A DNA stretch of 64,000 nt from Candidatus Methanomethylicaceae archaeon (GTDB lineage: Archaea; Thermoproteota; Methanomethylicia; Methanomethylicales; Methanomethylicaceae). Shown piece by piece: positions 39,419 through 48,818 of this stretch. The notes beneath the pieces are model-generated. The model had not been told where the DNA came from, did no database searches, and saw only the letters and a list, made by a program, of their open reading frames with translations. The stretch is taken from NCBI GenBank assembly GCA_026414165.1, contig JAOAJN010000004.1:62001-126000 (forward strand), read 5' to 3'. Made by a program: the position numbers and the translations under genes. Each line of letters begins with the position of its first letter. Positions within the stretch are counted from its first letter, which is position 1.

Positions 39419-40120
39419 CTACTTTCCCGGGCCTTGGTACTCAGCATATTCCCATTTCAAAGCTCCACTGCAACAATCCGGTGGGAAAGCTCCAAACTTG
39501 TCGAATAGGAAGACAAAACTATCAAGGTTATAAACTTCGAACTTGTCTGGCGGCGCAGCCAAGTATTGAAAATTTTGAATTTTTGGATCCCAGATATAAA
39601 TCATCCACTGTTCAAGACTCCCGGGATCCGCCTTTATTCCATTAATCGCAACTATGTATCTTAACCCGCCGACTTCTCCATATTCCACATCAAGTGGATA
39701 ATTACTCACGTTATAGTCTTCTATAACTATCCATTTGGAAGGATTTTCTACAGGGTAAATCCTCAATTCAACTTTTTCTGCTTTATAATAACTCTTCACA
39801 AGGTCTATGATTGTATCTCCCGGTTTTAGCTTAATATTAGTGTACCAATAAACTACCTTATGTGTTTCATTGTAATTTGTCTTCATATCCACACCTAAGT
39901 CCACAGAAATGTAACCTGCCCCGCTTGTTGAGTAAATATATTGAATCGAGCCCTCCCTACCCATTTCCATCTTGCTATACTGATATAGGTTCTCCATAAA
40001 GGCTTTACCAATCCCAGAAAAGGCAAGAGCCCCCCCGCCTCCAATCAGCGCAATCTGGATTAAAAATAGCACTATGATATACTTGGTTGGAGGTATGACA
40101 TTTTTATCTGATTCTGCCAT
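39419..40120 (-). CDS. Membrane-anchored extracytoplasmic protein, unknown
   Basis: Single N-terminal TM (YIIVLFLIQIALIGGGGALAF) and a soluble domain; two adjacent Cys near the C-terminus. Confidence 0.6.
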   Translation of the reverse strand: MAESDKNVIPPTKYIIVLFLIQIALIGGGGALAFSGIGKAFMENLYQYSKMEMGREGSIQYIYSTSGAGYISVDLGVDMKTNYNETHKVVYWYTNIKLKPGDTIIDLVKSYYKAEKVELRIYPVENPSKWIVIEDYNVSNYPLDVEYGEVGGLRYIVAINGIKADPGSLEQWMIYIWDPKIQNFQYLAAPPDKFEVYNLDSFVFLFDKFGAFPPDCCSGALKWEYAEYQGPGK

Positions 40121-40382
40121 TTTTAACCCATGTAGTACTACTGAACTGCGGTATATACATTTTTAGGTATAGATTATTTTTAATGGTTTAGGTTAAAGTT
40201 ATTTTAATAATCTCTAAATCAATTTTTAAAAATGTATTAAATATTTATAAATTAATTTATGTGTGATATGCGTAGTTTCTTAATGTGATTGTACTTGATT
40301 AATAAATTTTTTCGTGGCAAACCAGTAACTTATATAAACACCAAAGCTATTAAACCATATCAAAACAGAATGGTGAGAGAAC

Positions 40383-40616
40383 TTGTTGGACCTTCTATTC
40401 TTGGGTGAATATGCGATACTAATTCTTTTTGACTGGCTTCGTGGCATCTCTAGCTGGGGCTTACCTGGATACGGCTTACCGGGAACTCCATGGACTAACA
40501 CATTCCTTTTGATATACGTTATGGAATGGCTATGTTGGTTCGTCATACCCGTTGTTACAATGCTGTGGTGGCGCTCTTGGGCAAAAAAACACCCCGAGCT
40601 TGTACAGGAGTTATGA
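40383..40616 (+). CDS. Small membrane accessory protein of SSS symporter
   Basis: 77 aa, two TM, TTG start after GGTGAG; 10 nt before the SSS gene. Confidence 0.65.
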   Translation: MLDLLFLGEYAILILFDWLRGISSWGLPGYGLPGTPWTNTFLLIYVMEWLCWFVIPVVTMLWWRSWAKKHPELVQEL

Positions 40617-40626
40617 GGTGGTAAAT

Positions 40627-42198
40627 ATGCCAGAAACTGGAATTTTAATCGAAGCTGCGATTGTAGTAATATGGATTGTACTGATATTGGGCGTTGGCGT
40701 ATGGGCAAGAAAGCGCATCAAAAGCTCTGGGGACTTCATGGTAGGAGGCCGAGCCATACCTGTTTGGATGCTTGGAATGTGGAGCGCTGGTGCCGCTGTT
40801 TCAGCATGGGCTTTCTTCGGTCTACCGGGTGCCATTTACGCCGCTGGAGCTTTCCAGCACTGGGCTCTATGTCTACCTATGATGGCTGGCTTCCCAATAA
40901 CCGTCTTATTCTTGGGTCGTTGGATGCGAATAGCCGCCAAAAAATACAACTTGATGACTATGCCTGACTTCTTAGGAGAGGTCTATGGTGGAAAACTCAT
41001 CAGAATTTTCGCCGCCATCGGTATCGTTATAGCATGCGTCTTCTACGCAACCGCCCAATTCAAAGCCATAGGTATATTGCTTAGCACGATTTTGGGTGTG
41101 GATTATGTTACCGGAGCAGCGCTTGGCATTGCAATCTCGGTCGTATACATTATTCTTGGTGGCTTTATAGCTGGTGCTATAATTAATGCGTTAAACGTTT
41201 CAATGATGATCGTGGCGTCGCTAATCGCTGTTGGAATTGGCTACACTTGGACTGGCGGTTACTCAAATATGCTCGCAACCATCGCTCAATCTACTGGTGG
41301 TGCTGCTTGGCTGAATCAGGACTTAGCTATGGGAGGTGCCGCATGGTACTTATGGATCAGCTGGGCGCTCTTCCTATCGTCCTTTGGTCTCGCCGGTCAG
41401 CCCGCCATAGTCCAGAAGCTCTACGGCATAAAGAAACCAAGCACTCTTTGGCTCTGGGGCCTTATGGGAGGAATAGTCTTCGGAATTACATGCCCTGCTT
41501 ACTGCTACCTAGGAGAGGTCACAAAATACTTGACTGTTACAGGTCAAGCTCCGAACATTATCGCAGTTTATAAATCTGCAGACTATGTGATCGCTTGGCT
41601 AACCGTGTACAAACTTGGAGCCGAAGCACCAGTAATAGGTGGGCTTTTAATTGCAGGTGTGATCGCTGCAGCTTGGAGCACCATAGATGGATTCGTTATG
41701 ATGGGCGGAGCTGCAATTGCAAGAGATATCGTTAACAAGTGCTTTAGACCAAACTGGACTGACAAGCAACTCCTTAGGAACCTCAGAATAGCCATGTTGA
41801 TCGTAGGGATTCTGATGGTTATCGAAACGATGTTCCCTGCAGAACTCATTACTTGGCTCGCTGCCATCGGTTGGGCTCAGTTTGCTGCAACACTTGCTCC
41901 CGCACTTCTGTTGTCTACCACTTGGAAGGGTATAACTAAATGGGGCGGGACGGCTGGAGTATTCGTGGGACTAGTAGTCTCGGCTGGTTTGACATTCCTG
42001 TACAGAATTCCATTGGGCACGAGAGTTTTCTTACAGAGGTTCTACCTGGACGCCGGAGCATGGGGATTCGTTCTTGGTTTAATTACCATTATAGTGGTAT
42101 CACTAATAACTAAGAAGGAACGCGGTCCATTATACTACGACATCCACAAGGAAGTTGCTGCGCCGCAGGCGCCTGCTGCACAAACTACAACCCAATAA
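40627..42198 (+). CDS. Sodium:solute symporter family (SSS) transporter
   Basis: GVWARKRIKSSGDFMVGGRAIPVWMLGMWSAGAAVSAWAFFGLPGAIYAAG; many TM segments; start reset to 40627. Confidence 0.87.
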   Translation: MPETGILIEAAIVVIWIVLILGVGVWARKRIKSSGDFMVGGRAIPVWMLGMWSAGAAVSAWAFFGLPGAIYAAGAFQHWALCLPMMAGFPITVLFLGRWMRIAAKKYNLMTMPDFLGEVYGGKLIRIFAAIGIVIACVFYATAQFKAIGILLSTILGVDYVTGAALGIAISVVYIILGGFIAGAIINALNVSMMIVASLIAVGIGYTWTGGYSNMLATIAQSTGGAAWLNQDLAMGGAAWYLWISWALFLSSFGLAGQPAIVQKLYGIKKPSTLWLWGLMGGIVFGITCPAYCYLGEVTKYLTVTGQAPNIIAVYKSADYVIAWLTVYKLGAEAPVIGGLLIAGVIAAAWSTIDGFVMMGGAAIARDIVNKCFRPNWTDKQLLRNLRIAMLIVGILMVIETMFPAELITWLAAIGWAQFAATLAPALLLSTTWKGITKWGGTAGVFVGLVVSAGLTFLYRIPLGTRVFLQRFYLDAGAWGFVLGLITIIVVSLITKKERGPLYYDIHKEVAAPQAPAAQTTTQ

Positions 42199-42341
42199 AC
42201 CCCTTTTTTATTTTTTACATTCATTTCTACATGTGAGAACCTGAACCCTCTATTGGTAAAATTTTTTAAGCTGAATTATTGGGTGACCTAACTGAAATTA
42301 AAACAAAAATAAATATTTCTGATGTATGGTTAGTTTAGTGA

Positions 42342-42734
42342 ATGCTTATGAACATGCCTAGCAAAGACTCCAAATCAATAAAGTCTCCTGTACCTTCAGA
42401 GGTAAAGATAATTGCTGGGATAGAAGGCTTTTCCGGTTTAGTTTATTTGGTTAATTTTTTGGCTTTTTTAAATATCACTTTATCCCCAATGTTGATAATT
42501 TTAAGCTGTTTGAGTTTTACAATAGCTTATGGATTATGGCGCATCAAAAAATGGGCATGGTTCCTATCCATAACTCTATCCGTTTTTGGGGTTATTAGCG
42601 GAATTATCGTATTCGCTTTAACAGGCGTATCCGAATCTTCTCTCTTCGGAGGCGCACCGATGATTATTATCGACATCATAGTGATAATAATGCTTTTGAA
42701 CAAGGACGTAAGGAAAACCTTTAGAATCCATTAA
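42342..42734 (+). CDS. Multi-TM hypothetical membrane protein
   Basis: 130 aa, about 4 hydrophobic segments. Confidence 0.55.
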   Translation: MLMNMPSKDSKSIKSPVPSEVKIIAGIEGFSGLVYLVNFLAFLNITLSPMLIILSCLSFTIAYGLWRIKKWAWFLSITLSVFGVISGIIVFALTGVSESSLFGGAPMIIIDIIVIIMLLNKDVRKTFRIH

Positions 42735-42816
42735 TTTTTTATTTTTATTTTCATCTTAGCAAACCCTGCCCAAAAATTTAAATTCTCTTAAGAGATGGTC
42801 TGACTGGGCAATTAAA

Positions 42817-43443
42817 ATGATAAACATCATCGGAGACCCTTCAGCAATATTCACACAGATCGTATTTATAACTGGACAGATCTTCGCAATTTTAAATCCA
42901 ATAAGTGTAATACCGACTTTTTTGAGCCTAACCGACGACCTCGATATTATTGAGCGTCACCGAATAGTAAGAAATTCATCCTTTGCCGTTCTGGTAATAG
43001 CACTTGCTTTGGCATTCGGAGGGAGTTACCTACTTAGTTTCTTTCATGTTAGCATCTCCAGTCTTCAAGTAGGCGGAGGTATACTACTCATGGCTATTGC
43101 TATCGAAATGCTTGGGGGTCTACCAAGAACTAAATCTTTAGAATCTCACGCCGAAGTTGCTATAGTCCCTATTGCAACCCCTCTTTTGGTTGGTCCTGGT
43201 ACAATGACTACCATTATAGTTTTGTCAGGGGTAGTATCGTTGTTTTCATTAATTGTTAGCATATTTATTGTGACCTTTGCAACATATTTGCTGCTCAGAT
43301 ACTCAGAGATCTTAGTTAGGGTTCTTGGCAGAAACGGCATTAGGGCAATGGGTCGTTTTATGACCATAATTATAGCGGCATTCGCTGCACAACTAATATA
43401 CTCAGGCATAACGGAATGGTTACGATCTTGGGGCGTACTTTGA
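42817..43443 (+). CDS. MarC family membrane protein
   Basis: FAILNPISVIPTFLSLT; GGILLMAIAIEMLGG; VPIATPLLVGPGTMTTIIVLS. Confidence 0.88.
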   Translation: MINIIGDPSAIFTQIVFITGQIFAILNPISVIPTFLSLTDDLDIIERHRIVRNSSFAVLVIALALAFGGSYLLSFFHVSISSLQVGGGILLMAIAIEMLGGLPRTKSLESHAEVAIVPIATPLLVGPGTMTTIIVLSGVVSLFSLIVSIFIVTFATYLLLRYSEILVRVLGRNGIRAMGRFMTIIIAAFAAQLIYSGITEWLRSWGVL

Positions 43444-43565
43444 ATAAGAACAAACTCACGCCGACTAAGTTCATAAAAAGCGACACCATAAGGCTCGTCA
43501 ATAAATTATTGTGCATATATTTGTGAATATTTAAGAACAATACTTGATAAGACCAATTCGTATTA

Positions 43566-43976
43566 TTATTTTAATGTTGGCTGTTTTATTAAGTGAAGAG
43601 TCACTGCAATGGCTATACCAATAAGTATTATCTGCACGAAAAAGACATCAATTAAAAAAATAGCTGAATAGCATATGAGTGACCAGAGTATTAGAACTGT
43701 AAATATTTTAGTTTTTAGAGGAATTCCTCTTCCTGCTAAATAATTGCTTATGTACTGTCCAAATAGTCTGTTATTTAATACCCATTGATACATTCTTTCA
43801 CTGCTCCTACAATAGCAAGCAACTGATAGGAGTAGAAAAGGCGTCGTTGGTATAATTGGCAGAAACATTCCTAAGATCCCGAATAATAAAGATATAGACC
43901 CCAATGTAAAAAGCAACAGTCTCTTTAACCTAGTTAATTTAAAAACGGCTTTGCAACCGTTTATATTTCGTCCCAT
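43566..43976 (-). CDS. DUF454 (YbaN-like) membrane protein
   Basis: LGSISLLFGILGMFLPIIPTTPFLLLSVACYCRSSERMYQWVLNNRLFGQYISNY. Confidence 0.82.
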   Translation of the reverse strand: MGRNINGCKAVFKLTRLKRLLLFTLGSISLLFGILGMFLPIIPTTPFLLLSVACYCRSSERMYQWVLNNRLFGQYISNYLAGRGIPLKTKIFTVLILWSLICYSAIFLIDVFFVQIILIGIAIAVTLHLIKQPTLK

Positions 43977-44191
43977 TTATCGAAACTCCAAATAGCCGTT
44001 TTGGTAAATGTCATTTTAGGCTTAAAACTTAAATTTTTCGCATCATAAAATTATAAAAAACAATTTTAAAAGTTAAATATTAAATGGAAATTTATCAAAA
44101 ATGATTACTAAATACATTCAAGCATCTTAATTGTAAGTTGTGCGCCAATCTTTCTACCACTTTAGATCGGGATTAATTACATTCTGGAGGA

Positions 44192-44267
44192 TGGTAGCCC
44201 GGGAGAGATTCGAACTCTCGTCAGCGGGGCCAGAGCCCGCTATGCTTGGCCGCTACACCACCGGGCT
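44192..44267 (-). tRNA. tRNA-Gln (CUG) with encoded CCA
   Basis: AGCCCGG...GCGGGCTCTGGCCCCGC...GAGAGTTCGAATCTCTC CCGGGCT-A-CCA; anticodon CTG, A1-U72 pair. Confidence 0.9.
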
Positions 44268-44468
44268 AATTAACAAAAAAGCCTTATGATTTATTAATTT
44301 TTCTTACTTTAGTTCCATGACTGAATATCGATTTTTATGGCACTTTAGATAAGGTTCCTTCGAAAGGTTTAATTAAGTCCTAACTTCGTAAATATAAACA
44401 AATCGAAAAGTTTAAATATAAATTATTACGCGTGTTTACTCCCATATAAAATTTTAGGTCGGGTTGAT

Positions 44469-45449
44469 ATGTACCAAGCAGAAGTTAAGACCTCTCCAAA
44501 AGGGGAAAAAAGGGAAAACAGGCCTCCTGCAAGTGATCAAGAGAGTGTGAAGTGCCCCAACTGCGGTGGCACAAGTTTCGCAAGGAGCTTTGAAAGGGGG
44601 GAGGTCACATGTACCAACTGTGGTTTGGTAATATCCGAGAAGATTATCGATAGAGGTCCTGAGTGGAGAGCCTTTACCTCAGAGGAAAGAGACAAGAGAA
44701 GCAGAGTTGGCTCCCCGCTATCACCAACAGTTCATGACAGGGGCCTCTCAACAGTCATCGACTGGAGAGACAAGGATGCGATGGGTAGGAGGCTAGAGCC
44801 AAGAAAAAGGATAGAGATTCTTCGCTGGAGGAAGTGGCAGATAAGAACCCGTGTTCATAGTTCGTTGGACAGAAATCTGGCACAAGCAATGAGCGAACTT
44901 GATCGAATAAGCTCACAGATAGGTTTGCCTAAGAGTGTCAAAGAGGAAGCCGCCGTAATATACCGCAAGGCTGTCGAAAAAGGTTTGGTTAGGGGAAGAT
45001 CCATAGAGTCTGTTATGGCGGCAGCAATCTACGCTGCCTGCAGAACGCAAAAGGTTCCAAGGACATTGGACGAGATCGCTAAGTACACAAAGGCTGGTAG
45101 AAAGGATGTTGCTCGTTGCTATCGGTTACTACTGAGAGAGGTGGACGTGAACATTCCCATCGCAGACCCGGTTGACTTCATCACTCGAATCGGGGGCGCT
45201 CTAGATCTAAGCGGGATAACTCAACACAAGGCAGCGGAGATAGTTCGCGAGGCCAAAAAGCGAGGCATAACTGCAGGTAAAGATCCTGCTGGGCTTGCTG
45301 CTGCTGCCATTTATGTAGCTTCTCTACTAGAAAACGAGCGGCGCACTCAAAAGGAAATCGCACAGGCAGCCCAAGTCACCGAGGTGACAGTCCGCAACAG
45401 GTACAAGGAACTAATGAAAGAACTCGGCATAGAAGTCCCGCTTCAATGA
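44469..45449 (+). CDS. tfb: Transcription initiation factor TFB
   Basis: [53 protein letters not shown]; two cyclin repeats. Confidence 0.96.
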   Translation: MYQAEVKTSPKGEKRENRPPASDQESVKCPNCGGTSFARSFERGEVTCTNCGLVISEKIIDRGPEWRAFTSEERDKRSRVGSPLSPTVHDRGLSTVIDWRDKDAMGRRLEPRKRIEILRWRKWQIRTRVHSSLDRNLAQAMSELDRISSQIGLPKSVKEEAAVIYRKAVEKGLVRGRSIESVMAAAIYAACRTQKVPRTLDEIAKYTKAGRKDVARCYRLLLREVDVNIPIADPVDFITRIGGALDLSGITQHKAAEIVREAKKRGITAGKDPAGLAAAAIYVASLLENERRTQKEIAQAAQVTEVTVRNRYKELMKELGIEVPLQ

Positions 45450-45466
45450 ACTTCAATGTCTGTTTT

Positions 45467-45700
45467 CTATTCCCTCTCCCTTAGTTTTTCCTTTTCCTCC
45501 CCTTCTTTCTTCACATCTTCTTTTTCAATTTCCAAGAAAATATTCCCTTGAAATCCACAGTTATTACAAAGGTATGTGGGTTGAGAAATATATCCAGTCA
45601 TTGTTAATACCGAAACGTCTAAGCTTCCACATCTTGGACAGGCTTTAGGTCTCGCTTTTCTCCTTTTTAAGGAGGTAAGCGTGTCTTTGAAGTTCTCCAA
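45467..45700 (-). CDS. Small zinc-ribbon protein
   Basis: ACPRCGSLDVSVLTMTGYISQPTYLCNNCGFQG. Confidence 0.72.
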   Translation of the reverse strand: MENFKDTLTSLKRRKARPKACPRCGSLDVSVLTMTGYISQPTYLCNNCGFQGNIFLEIEKEDVKKEGEEKEKLRERE

Positions 45701-45706
45701 GCCTCG

Positions 45707-46024
45707 CTACTCCACATCAATGTTGTCTGCAGGGAATCCGCTCTCTATCAAGATCTCCGCTGCTTTTTCGCGATGATCGCCCTGGAGCTCTATCCTACCG
45801 TTCTTCTCCGTTCCTCCACACGCCAATCTACTCTTGAGTTTCCCTGAGAGTTCCTTGAGGTTAATGCTCTTCTCATCAATGCCCTCCACGATTGTAACGT
45901 CCCTTCCCCACTTCCTTTTTTCCAAAAATACTCTTATTCTCTGTTGCTCCTTAACTATTGCCTCACAAACACATAGATCTTTAGGGAGTCCGCATTTCGA
46001 ACAGATCTCACTCAAGTTTGCCAA
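45707..46024 (-). CDS. Translation initiation factor aIF1 (SUI1)
   Basis: CSKCGLPKDLCVCE; LKSRLACGGTEKNGRIELQGDHREKAAEILIESGF. Confidence 0.93.
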   Translation of the reverse strand: MANLSEICSKCGLPKDLCVCEAIVKEQQRIRVFLEKRKWGRDVTIVEGIDEKSINLKELSGKLKSRLACGGTEKNGRIELQGDHREKAAEILIESGFPADNIDVE

Positions 46025-46141
46025 TCACCTAATTTCGTGATGAATGTATATCAGGGATGGGCTATTTATGGTTTTTTGCCTATAATGCGTAGCTTTTATC
46101 AGCCGCTTATTTGAAGAATTAAATTCTGCGGAGGTCCGAGG

Positions 46142-46336
46142 TTGCGGTACAACATTTACCTTTGCAGAAAATGCGGAGCGGTCTGTGCTGGAAGGGAAGG
46201 GGCATCTTCATTCAAATGCCACTTCTGCGGAAAGAGGAATATCGCGGAAAGGGCAATCCCTATTGTAAAAGGCGTAGAGTCAAAGGACGTACAACAAACC
46301 ATCGCTAAAATAAAACTCTCTAAAATCAAGGGCTGA
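46142..46336 (+). CDS. Small zinc-ribbon protein (DUF1922-like)
   Basis: CRKCGAVCAGREGASSFKCHFCGKRN. Confidence 0.65.
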   Translation: MRYNIYLCRKCGAVCAGREGASSFKCHFCGKRNIAERAIPIVKGVESKDVQQTIAKIKLSKIKG

Positions 46337-46378
46337 GAAACAGTTATTAAATTGCCCAATATTTAGGGATTGAGGATT

Positions 46379-47395
46379 ATGAGGAAAGCATACGTTTTAG
46401 TCTTAATTACAGCAGTTGTTATCGCCGCCTTTACAGGTTTAATGCTCTACAAACCTCCACCAATAAAGATGAGGATCGGCTACATGCCTGCGGCCAGCTA
46501 TGGTCTTGTCTGGATAGCTTATGAGAAAGGATATTTCGCACAAGAAGGTCTTGAAGTAGTACTTAAAGAGTACCCTACAGTAGCGCAGCTTGTTGGCGCA
46601 CTTTATTCCAATGAAATAGACGGTGCTCCCATTACCTCCGTAGCCTTAGCAGCCTTCATAAAGAACCTCGACGTAAGGATCGTTGCAGGGAATTCTTTAG
46701 ACGGCACAGCCCTTGTCACAAACAGGACCTTATCAATCTCAAGTATAAATGGGCTCTTTGGCATGCGTCTCGGCACAGTTCAATATGTTCCCGGGGACTA
46801 TGTATTCAAGGATGCGATCTCAAAATCTAGTGTAAAGGTCACCATCAAGGAGTACTTCTCCCCACAAGATGCTCTTTCGGCACTGGAATCCGGGGCAGTA
46901 GATGCCTCGCTCTTGTGGGAGCCCTACGCTTCTTTGGCGAAGTACCGAAATCTGACCATCTCTCTTTGGGATGCAAGGATCTATAATAAGGAGTACCCTT
47001 GCTGCCTTCAAGCATTTTCTGGATCTTTTATCAAGTCTAACCCAGATGCCGTAACAAAGTTCATAAAGGCTCTCATAAAAGCTGAAGTTTTGGCATATTC
47101 GAACACTAACGAGTCCCTTCCAATGGTCAAGAAGTATCTGCCAAGCATTCCGATCGAAATAGTCTATGACAGCATTTTCTACATCGATCCTGAACTGAAA
47201 AGACCTAGAAATCCCCTCAGCGCATACATCAATTACGACGATCTTAGGGACTTTTACTCATTATTGGTCCCTTCCTTAATATCTCAGAACGACTACGCTC
47301 TTCTTATGTCTAAAATAGACCTAAGCTATTACCAGAGCGCCTTAAATTCACTGAAACGCGAGAACTTTCCTCTTCCAAGTAAGTACGCAGGGTGA
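46379..47395 (+). CDS. NMT1/THI5/SsuA-like substrate-binding protein, membrane anchored
   Basis: N-terminal TM; MRIGYMPAASYGLVWIAYEKGYFAQEGLEVVLKEYPTVAQLVGALYSNEIDGAPI; ALESGAVDASLLWEPYASLAK. Confidence 0.83.
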   Translation: MRKAYVLVLITAVVIAAFTGLMLYKPPPIKMRIGYMPAASYGLVWIAYEKGYFAQEGLEVVLKEYPTVAQLVGALYSNEIDGAPITSVALAAFIKNLDVRIVAGNSLDGTALVTNRTLSISSINGLFGMRLGTVQYVPGDYVFKDAISKSSVKVTIKEYFSPQDALSALESGAVDASLLWEPYASLAKYRNLTISLWDARIYNKEYPCCLQAFSGSFIKSNPDAVTKFIKALIKAEVLAYSNTNESLPMVKKYLPSIPIEIVYDSIFYIDPELKRPRNPLSAYINYDDLRDFYSLLVPSLISQNDYALLMSKIDLSYYQSALNSLKRENFPLPSKYAG

Positions 47396-47402
47396 GTTAT
47401 TA

Positions 47403-47732
47403 ATGACGGTTACTACTACATTCTATTACTTCCCGAACGATCTCTTTAAACAAAGAGGCGTTCGAATTACCATCAAAGATCTAGAACTGATCGCCAAAAA
47501 GTATGGGACGAAGATAACAGCCCAAGCAGACAAACTTGGCGCCATCGGACCCATATCCTATTTTCTCCTGAAGGGTCTTCAGATAGACATCCTCAAGATA
47601 ACTGTAGAAGGCAATGACGAGGCAAGTGTCAGGGCATCAATTCGGGAGATCTATTCAAAGTATGGTCCCTATGAGGTCTTTCGTGGAAAAGAGAGCGCTC
47701 TTGCGAAGGCCATATTATCGGAGCTAAAATGA
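47403..47732 (+). CDS. Hypothetical protein downstream of SBP
   Basis: 109 aa; 7 nt after SBP stop, same strand. Confidence 0.6.
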   Translation: MTVTTTFYYFPNDLFKQRGVRITIKDLELIAKKYGTKITAQADKLGAIGPISYFLLKGLQIDILKITVEGNDEASVRASIREIYSKYGPYEVFRGKESALAKAILSELK

Positions 47733-47760
47733 TTCAATAATACCATCAATTTTCGATCAA

Positions 47761-47782
47761 CCGAAATTTTTATATTTTTCGG
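47761..47782. promoter_or_regulatory. Candidate metalloregulator operator overlapping a TATA box
   Basis: CCGAAA-TTTTTATATT-TTTCGG perfect 6 bp inverted repeat; further CCGAAAA half-site at 47786-47792. Confidence 0.6.
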
Positions 47783-47795
47783 CTCTCCGAAAATA

Positions 47796-48230
47796 TTGGG
47801 TGTAGTTTTGTCTAGGGAAGATCATAAGAATCCTGACGATTATCTCGAGCTCATTTATGTTATCTCAGAGGAGGGTTCGAAGAAGACAGTTCGCACAAAG
47901 GAGCTCTCGGAACGTCTCGGGGTGTATCCCTCAACAGTCACAGAAATGATTCAGAAGTTGGCGGATAGGGGGATGGTTGTATGGATAAGCTACGGGGGTG
48001 TAAGACTTACAGAGGAAGGGAAAAAATATGCGAGAGCAATCCTCAAGAGGCACCGAATCTTGGAGTGCTTCTTCTTTCAGTACTTAGGGCTAGATCCCTC
48101 CAAGGTTCAGAGCGAGGTCTGCGGAATAGAGCACCACTTGAGTGGCGAGATCCTCGAGCTGCTGTACGAAAAGCTAGGAAAACCAAAATCATGCCCCCAT
48201 GGGAAGCCGATCCCCGTATCGGAGGGATGA
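47796..48230 (+). CDS. DtxR/MntR-family metal-dependent regulator (start may be TTG 47808)
   Basis: PDDYLELIYVISEEGSKKTVRTKELSERLGVYPSTVTEMIQKLADRGMV; HRILECFFFQYLGL; HHLSGEILELL. Confidence 0.88.
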   Translation: MGVVLSREDHKNPDDYLELIYVISEEGSKKTVRTKELSERLGVYPSTVTEMIQKLADRGMVVWISYGGVRLTEEGKKYARAILKRHRILECFFFQYLGLDPSKVQSEVCGIEHHLSGEILELLYEKLGKPKSCPHGKPIPVSEG

Positions 48231-48234
48231 TCAA

Positions 48235-48807
48235 TTGCTTGAGGAGCTACTAGAGGCTTTCTGCAAACTGAAATCAAAACTAGGCACTGTCACCAGAGAA
48301 GACATGAAGAAGTCTGGCTTTCAGGAAGGGGAACTGGACTCTGCCATCACGGGGGGCTATCTCCAAGAAGAGGGCGGTAAGTTAAAGATCACTGATAGGG
48401 GCGAGTCCCTCCTTTTGAACCATAGGGAGCGTTTTGTTCACAACTCCATTATACACCAAGGCGACGAGAGTGCACGCCTTGATTCTGTAGACCACTGGAT
48501 ATCATGCCACAAGATCGACAGGTCCTATATTGATGACTTTTACAATCGCTTGAAGGCAATACCCTGTCACATAGAGGAGCTAATACCTCTTCTCGAGTTA
48601 CCAGAGGGTAGGGAAGCAGAAGTCGTTTTCTTGGTAGGGGGTAGAGGTCTGATCTCTCGATTATGCAGCCTTGGCATAACTCCTGGTACTGTATTAAAAG
48701 TCTTAAGAAGGGCTCCCATAGGTGGTCCTTTGGAGCTAGCGGTTCGTTCCACGAAAGTTGCCATCGGAAGAGAGGTCGCATCAAAGATCTTGGTTAAGCC
48801 CCTATGA
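48235..48807 (+). CDS. feoA: FeoA-domain protein with N-terminal helical/HTH-like extension
   Basis: C-terminal LISRLCSLGITPGTVLKVLRRAPIGGPLELAVRSTKVAIGREVASKI; TTG at 48235 after GGAGG. Confidence 0.78.
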   Translation: MLEELLEAFCKLKSKLGTVTREDMKKSGFQEGELDSAITGGYLQEEGGKLKITDRGESLLLNHRERFVHNSIIHQGDESARLDSVDHWISCHKIDRSYIDDFYNRLKAIPCHIEELIPLLELPEGREAEVVFLVGGRGLISRLCSLGITPGTVLKVLRRAPIGGPLELAVRSTKVAIGREVASKILVKPL

Positions 48808-48818
48808 GGGGGGTAAAA

